This document shows, in pieces, positions 62,618 through 64,000 of a DNA stretch of 64,000 nt. The DNA lies in contig NZ_JADQDO010000001.1 of the NCBI RefSeq assembly GCF_015694465.1, positions 124,001-188,000 of the forward strand, given 5' to 3'. A model generated the notes under the pieces. It worked only from the letters and a program-made list of their open reading frames with translations. It was not told the DNA's origin and made no database searches. The translations under genes were made by a program, and so were the position numbers. This DNA is from Microvirga alba. Its GTDB lineage: Bacteria > Pseudomonadota > Alphaproteobacteria > Rhizobiales > Beijerinckiaceae. Within the stretch, counting starts at the first letter, position 1. Each line of letters begins with the position of its first letter.

Positions 62618-63441
62618 CGTTTGGCCCTCGCGGTTGCGAGTCGCTTCAGCAACAGATTCGCGGAGAAGCTCATGACGATGAGGATCATCGCGATCACGCT
62701 CGCGGAGGCGAAGTCGTTCGCAACCGTGACGCGTTGGTAGAGCAGCGTTTCCAGCATGAGGACTTTCGATCCGCCGAGAATGGCGGGGGTGATATAGGCC
62801 GTCAGCGAGCCGGTGAAGACGAGCGTTCCGCCGATCACGAGGCCTTCCTTGGTGAGGGGAAGAATGACCTTCCAGAACACCTGAAGCCAGTTCGCGCCCA
62901 GCACGCGCGCAGCAGGAATCGCATCGCGAGGCATATTTTCAAGCGCGCTGATGAGGGCGATGATCATAAGCGGTAGAAACAGCTGCAGCAGGCCGATGAA
63001 CACGGCCGTTTCGGAGAAGAGAATCCGGATTGGCCCATCGGTCAGACCCAAGCCGGTCAGCGCCTGATTGACGAACCCCGTGCGGCCGAGGATCACGATC
63101 CACGCATAGGTACGTGCCACGGGCGAAATCATGAGCGGCAGAACGACCAGCCCGACCATCCGGCCGCGCCCCTTGGGCGGCAGATTTACGATACACAAAG
63201 CCGTCGCGTAGCCGATGATCGCTGCGACCACCGTCACCATCGCACCGAGCTTGAGGGTGCGGATGAACACGGTGAGATTGAGCGGTGTCGTGAAGAACGC
63301 CACGTAGGAGGCCAGCGACCAGCCCTCGGCGTTGCGCATCCCTTCGGACAGAAGGATCACGACCGGCGCGATGAAAACGACCGCCGCGAACAAGGCGGCG
63401 GGAAGAGCAAGAGCCAAGGCTTCGGCTCGGTTCTGAAACAT
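62614..63441 (-). CDS. ABC transporter permease (PotB-like) (module E)
   Basis: A 275-residue permease with six hydrophobic segments. The EAA-like loop is IPAARVLGANWLQVFWKVILPLTKEGLVIG; the segment MVGLVVLPLMISPVARTYAWIVILGR marks PotB. Its stop overlaps the next start (ATGA). A hairpin separates it from the binding-protein gene upstream. Confidence 0.93.
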   Translation of the reverse strand: MFQNRAEALALALPAALFAAVVFIAPVVILLSEGMRNAEGWSLASYVAFFTTPLNLTVFIRTLKLGAMVTVVAAIIGYATALCIVNLPPKGRGRMVGLVVLPLMISPVARTYAWIVILGRTGFVNQALTGLGLTDGPIRILFSETAVFIGLLQLFLPLMIIALISALENMPRDAIPAARVLGANWLQVFWKVILPLTKEGLVIGGTLVFTGSLTAYITPAILGGSKVLMLETLLYQRVTVANDFASASVIAMILIVMSFSANLLLKRLATARAKR

Positions 63442-63490
63442 GAGGGATCAGCCCGTATATGCGTCCGGCGCGGCGATCGTCACGAGGAGA

Positions 63491-63516
63491 CGATGGTCCC
63501 AAAACCGGGACCATCG
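63491..63516 (-). terminator. Intercistronic hairpin between binding-protein and permease genes
   Basis: CGATGGTCCC and GGGACCATCG pair exactly around AAAACC. It lies in the 111-bp space after the binding-protein stop. Such hairpins often protect the upstream mRNA or partly stop transcription so that the binding protein is made in excess. Confidence 0.7.
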
Positions 63517-63552
63517 CCATTCAACGCGAGACCGTCACGGCGATCTTGTTTG

Positions 63553-64000
63553 CTACTGCCCGACCTTGGCATTCCACTGTGAAAGCCAGTTGTCGCGGTT
63601 GTCGAGGATGGCATCCGCAGGCTGCAGGTCCAGCGTCTTCACGATGTCATCGCCATAGGTCAGATTGTCGGCGATGGCCGGGGGAAGCTTCACTTCCTTG
63701 TTGGACGGGCTGTCGACGAGGCGTTCGGCGAGTTTGGTCTGTATCTCCGTGGACAGCCAGTAATCCATGAATTCCAGCGCCAGATCCTTATTCTTCGCGC
63801 CCTTCACCAGCATCATGACGTTCATGCCGCCGGTCTGGCCTTCCTTCGGCGAGGCCCACTTGATCGGGAAGTTCATCTTGGCAAAACCGTCCCAGGCAAA
63901 GCGGCCGATCGGCGCCGCCCAGATCTCTTCCTGCTGCATCAACTGCACCAGCTGCGATGAGCGGACGTAGAAGGTAACGAAATCGTCCTTGTGCTCAGCG
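63553..64000 (-). CDS. ABC transporter substrate-binding protein, C-terminal part (module E; 5' end outside window)
   Basis: The frame is open to the right edge on the minus strand and gives about 148 residues (from AEHKDDFVTFYVRSSQLVQ to WNAKVGQ). The C-terminal lobe shows EEIWAAPIGRFAWDG, SPKEGQTGGMNVMMLVKG, LALEFMDYWLSTEIQTKLAE and TYGDDIVKTLDL, typical of PotD/spermidine-putrescine family binding proteins. The signal peptide is not visible. First known gene of the purine/nucleoside operon. Confidence 0.9.
   Translation of the reverse strand, partial: AEHKDDFVTFYVRSSQLVQLMQQEEIWAAPIGRFAWDGFAKMNFPIKWASPKEGQTGGMNVMMLVKGAKNKDLALEFMDYWLSTEIQTKLAERLVDSPSNKEVKLPPAIADNLTYGDDIVKTLDLQPADAILDNRDNWLSQWNAKVGQ

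Overview
The window reads as chromosomal DNA of a GC-rich alphaproteobacterium of the order Hyphomicrobiales (Rhizobiales). The basis is the high GC, the housekeeping gene set (dxs-xseB, a YgfZ-type protein, a ribB with a degenerate second domain, a DnaJ-like chaperone, fabI, aroC, pdxH), TTGACA/CTATCT-type promoter signals, frequent GTG/TTG starts and many dispersed palindromic repeats. The genus cannot be fixed from sequence alone. Gene order on the left looks like core genome; the right half looks accessory and catabolic.

Left half (1-28.7 kb), mostly core genes. The 3' end of a Fe/Mn superoxide dismutase converges on dxs-xseB. A tyrosine-phosphatase-like protein, an HD hydrolase and tag follow. 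A repeat-rich gap (4.6-5.5 kb) carries a good promoter and a possible structured RNA. Next come a PaiB-like regulator, ygfZ, a dihydroorotase, an alpha/beta hydrolase, a NUDIX protein and two divergent citrate-synthase-family genes, one with an N-terminal HTH. Then come an SDR, pdxH, a lipoprotein, a DnaJ-like protein, fabI-phosphatase, aroC-ribB, a flippase-like membrane protein, a histone-deacetylase-like amidohydrolase, an L,D-transpeptidase, a patatin, a MarR regulator, a DUF1499 protein, an MBL hydrolase, bioY and a DoxX protein. Two tRNA genes (Pro-CGG, Gln-TTG) mark the boundary.

Right half (29.3-64 kb), accessory. It is a run of import and catabolic modules. (A) A phosphonate-type ABC importer (phnD-phnC-phnE-phnE) coupled to a HAD-IIA phosphatase, with a DeoR regulator. 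(B) A SorC regulator divergent from an AfuABC-like importer, a beta-CASP-like MBL protein and SurE nucleotidase in one overlapping operon, followed by a Na/phosphate symporter. (C) An acoABC-like 2-oxo-acid/acetoin dehydrogenase and a Rossmann/SAF-domain oxidoreductase. (D) A second SorC regulator divergent from a second AfuABC-like importer and a DeoB-type phosphopentomutase homologue. (E) A tightly overlapping minus-strand operon with a PotABCD-type importer, nucleoside hydrolase, adenine deaminase, M20 amidohydrolase and a phosphoribosyltransferase.

Taken together, 29-64 kb can be read as an organophosphate/nucleotide scavenging region: importers paired with enzymes that remove phosphate, split nucleosides and recycle bases, next to a phosphate symporter. 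The individual families are known. The combination, especially importer + MBL + SurE and importer + altered DeoB under two SorC paralogues whose upstream DNA shares an octamer (TGAACAAA), is the strongest candidate here for an undescribed system. Substrates are inferred, not shown. No CRISPR array, intact insertion sequence, prophage or rRNA gene was seen.
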